Assembly: GCF_947072685.1 (NCBI RefSeq)
Contig: NZ_CAMTIK010000022.1
Span: 1 to 36,873, forward strand
DNA: 36,873 nucleotides
Direction: 5' to 3'
Origin: an uncultured Cetobacterium sp.
GTDB lineage: Bacteria > Fusobacteriota > Fusobacteriia > Fusobacteriales > Fusobacteriaceae
In this document: positions 35,245-36,873 of the stretch, piece after piece
Numbering within the stretch: position 1 is the stretch's first letter
How the letters are laid out: every line of letters begins with the position of its first letter
Position numbers and translations under genes: made by a program
Notes under the pieces: generated by a model
Told to the model about the DNA's origin: nothing
Database searches by the model: none
Seen by the model: only the letters and a program-made list of their open reading frames with translations

Positions 35245-35275
35245 AGGGGAATAAAGGTAAAAAATGGAGGTAACT

Positions 35276-36268
35276 ATGAAAAAATTAATCAATGAAAAAA
35301 AGAATATTGTAAAAGAGATGGTTGAAGGAATGATAAAAGCTTATCCTCAAAAATTAGAAGGATTGAAGGGTACATACATAATACTCAGAAAAGAAAAAAA
35401 GAATGGAAAAGTGGGTCTCGTGAGCGGTGGAGGAAGTGGTCATGAACCATCTCATGCTGGGTTTGTAGGCTATGGAATGCTTGATGCAGCAGTAGCGGGA
35501 GAGATATTTACATCTCCAAGTGCAGATAAAGTTTATGAAGGAATAAAAGCAGTGGATTCGGGTGCGGGAGTATTACTTATAATAAAAAATTACAGTGGGG
35601 ATGTAATGAATTTTGAAATGGCAGCAGAAATGGCAGAAATGGATGGTATAAAAGTAAGAAAAGTAATAGTAGATGATGATATAGCTGTTGAAAATAGTAC
35701 CTATACAGTTGGTAGAAGAGGGATTGCAGGGACAGTGTTTGTTCATAAAATTTTAGGAGCAGCGGCAGAAAAAGGATATTCTTTAGAGGAGCTAGAGAAG
35801 TTGGGAGCTAGAGTTGTTAAAAATATAAAAACGATGGGAATGGCTTTGAAACCATGTACAGTGCTAACGACTGGGAAAACTAGTTTTGATTTGGAAGAGG
35901 ATGAAGTTGAAATAGGTTTGGGAATACACGGTGAACCTGGAACTCATAGAGAAAAAATTCAGAGTGCGGATAGACATACGGAGTATCTTTTAGAAAAAAT
36001 TTTAAATGAGAGCGATATAGCTGATGAAAAAGTGGCTGTTCTTGTAAATGGATTGGGAGAGACAACCTTAATTGAATTATTTATTATAAACAATAAAGTG
36101 GCGGATATATTAGATCTAAAAAATATAAATGTTGTAAAAACATTGGTTGGGAATTATATGACATCTCTTGATATGGGTGGATTTTCAATAACTATATTGA
36201 AACTGGATAAAGAGATAGAGGAGTTATTAGGAGAAAAATCTGACACAATAGCTTTAAAAACTTTTTAG
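35276..36268 (+). CDS. dhaK: Dihydroxyacetone kinase, DhaK subunit (PTS-dependent type)
   Basis: DhaK binds dihydroxyacetone covalently and receives phosphate from DhaL-ADP/ATP. The 330-residue protein has VSGGGSGHEPSHAGFVGYGMLDAA near the N terminus (in two blocks), GEIFTSPSADKV, IIKNYSGDVMNFE and the GIHGEPG motif with the substrate-binding His. The separate dhaL gene downstream marks the PTS-coupled form rather than the single-chain ATP form. An ATG at 35264 is also in frame, but TGGAGG before 35276 and the family N terminus MKKLIN favour the latter. Confidence 0.94.
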   Translation: MKKLINEKKNIVKEMVEGMIKAYPQKLEGLKGTYIILRKEKKNGKVGLVSGGGSGHEPSHAGFVGYGMLDAAVAGEIFTSPSADKVYEGIKAVDSGAGVLLIIKNYSGDVMNFEMAAEMAEMDGIKVRKVIVDDDIAVENSTYTVGRRGIAGTVFVHKILGAAAEKGYSLEELEKLGARVVKNIKTMGMALKPCTVLTTGKTSFDLEEDEVEIGLGIHGEPGTHREKIQSADRHTEYLLEKILNESDIADEKVAVLVNGLGETTLIELFIINNKVADILDLKNINVVKTLVGNYMTSLDMGGFSITILKLDKEIEELLGEKSDTIALKTF

Positions 36269-36279
36269 GAGGGCAAAAG

Positions 36280-36873
36280 ATGGTAGTTTTAGAAATAGTT
36301 GAAAATATAGCCGATATAATAGAGCAGGAAAAAGATTATTTAACTGAATTGGATAGAGCTATTGGAGATAGTGACCATGGGACAAATCTATCTAGAGGAT
36401 TTCAAAAGATTAAAGAGGAGAAAGAAGAGTTGAAAATGCTGAATTCTTCGGATTTATTCAATAGAATGGCAATGATTTTAATTTCAAATGTAGGTGGTGC
36501 TTCAGGTGCAATATATGGAACTGGCCTTATGAAAATAGCTCAAAGTTTAAAGGGGAAAGATACTTTGGATATGGATACAATGATTGTGGCCCTAGATGCG
36601 ATGATAGCGGGAATAAAGATGAGAGGCAAGGCGGAACTAGGAGAAAAAACAATGCTGGATACAATCGTTCCAGCTGTTGAAGTTTTAAAAGTTGATAAAA
36701 ATAAAAGTTTAAATATTCTTTTAGAAGAGGTGGAGACAGCTTCTAAAAAAGGAATGGAATCGACAGAAAATATGATGGCAACAAAAGGAAGGGCTAGTTA
36801 TTTAGGTGAAAGAAGCAGAGGACATATAGACCCCGGAGCGATGTCTTCATATTTAATAATAAAAACAATCTGT
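36280..36873 (+). CDS. dhaL: Dihydroxyacetone kinase, DhaL subunit (3' end cut by window)
   Basis: The frame stays open for 198 codons to the window end, so only the last few residues are missing. DhaL carries the tightly bound ADP that is rephosphorylated by DhaM of the PTS. The metal-binding DRAIGDSDHGTNLSRGF lies near residues 25-41, GGASGAIYGTGLMKIA near 77-92, and KGRASYLGERSRGHIDPGA near the C terminus, all diagnostic. AGGAGGGC precedes the ATG 11 bases after dhaK. A dhaM gene is expected next but is outside the window. Confidence 0.93.
   Translation, partial: MVVLEIVENIADIIEQEKDYLTELDRAIGDSDHGTNLSRGFQKIKEEKEELKMLNSSDLFNRMAMILISNVGGASGAIYGTGLMKIAQSLKGKDTLDMDTMIVALDAMIAGIKMRGKAELGEKTMLDTIVPAVEVLKVDKNKSLNILLEEVETASKKGMESTENMMATKGRASYLGERSRGHIDPGAMSSYLIIKTIC

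Overview
The window is chromosomal DNA from a low-GC bacterium. Arg codons are almost all AGA and Ile codons are very often ATA. The gene order and protein sequences fit the Fusobacteriaceae (Fusobacterium/Cetobacterium type); this is an inference from style and content, not from a search. Nearly all of the sequence is coding. No stretch over 300 bases lacks a gene, and there are no insertion sequences, prophage genes, CRISPR arrays or tRNA genes.

Layout. (1) Positions 1-44 are the 3' end of a 5S rRNA, so an rRNA operon ends at the left edge. (2) 80-12034 (+) holds a lipid-kinase-like gene, then a compact cell-wall/division cluster: murF-mraY-murD-murG-murC-murB-ddl-ftsQ-ftsA-ftsZ. A hairpin separates mraY from murD, and ftsW, ftsI, murE and mraZ/rsmH are not present. 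(3) 12150-12698 (+) is rpsF-rpsR without ssb, facing rpmB (12840-13097, -). (4) 13254-21943 (+) is a housekeeping run: mutS2, ispD, a nitrilase-family gene, an unknown membrane-anchored protein, cysS, mrnC, mreB and a delta'-like clamp-loader gene, closed by a strong terminator. (5) 22110-28190 (+) is a tetrapyrrole operon, hemA-hemC-cobA/hemD-hemB-hemL-sirC-like. It runs from glutamyl-tRNA to uroporphyrinogen III and on to precorrin-2/sirohydrochlorin, pointing to siroheme or cobalamin rather than heme. (6) 28238-28987 (-) is a tRNA adenine methyltransferase gene. (7) 29035-36873 is a glycerol/dihydroxyacetone region. On the minus strand are glpP, glpF-glpK and a translationally coupled trio (GlpA-like FAD protein with a BFD-type Fe-S tail, FAD/NAD oxidoreductase, DUF1667 protein). 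On the plus strand, diverging from glpP, are dhaK and dhaL (cut by the window end).

The most interesting structure is in the glycerol region. The leaders of glpFK and of the oxidoreductase trio both carry a terminator hairpin preceded by the same short element: a UAGC/GCUA stem with a loop holding two AGAGA copies. Pairing of that element excludes the terminator. The gene for the antiterminator GlpP lies directly upstream, so these look like its two RNA targets. The trio also has its own promoter overlapping the glpK stop codon. GlpF brings glycerol in, GlpK phosphorylates it, the trio probably oxidises glycerol-3-phosphate, and DhaKL phosphorylates dihydroxyacetone.
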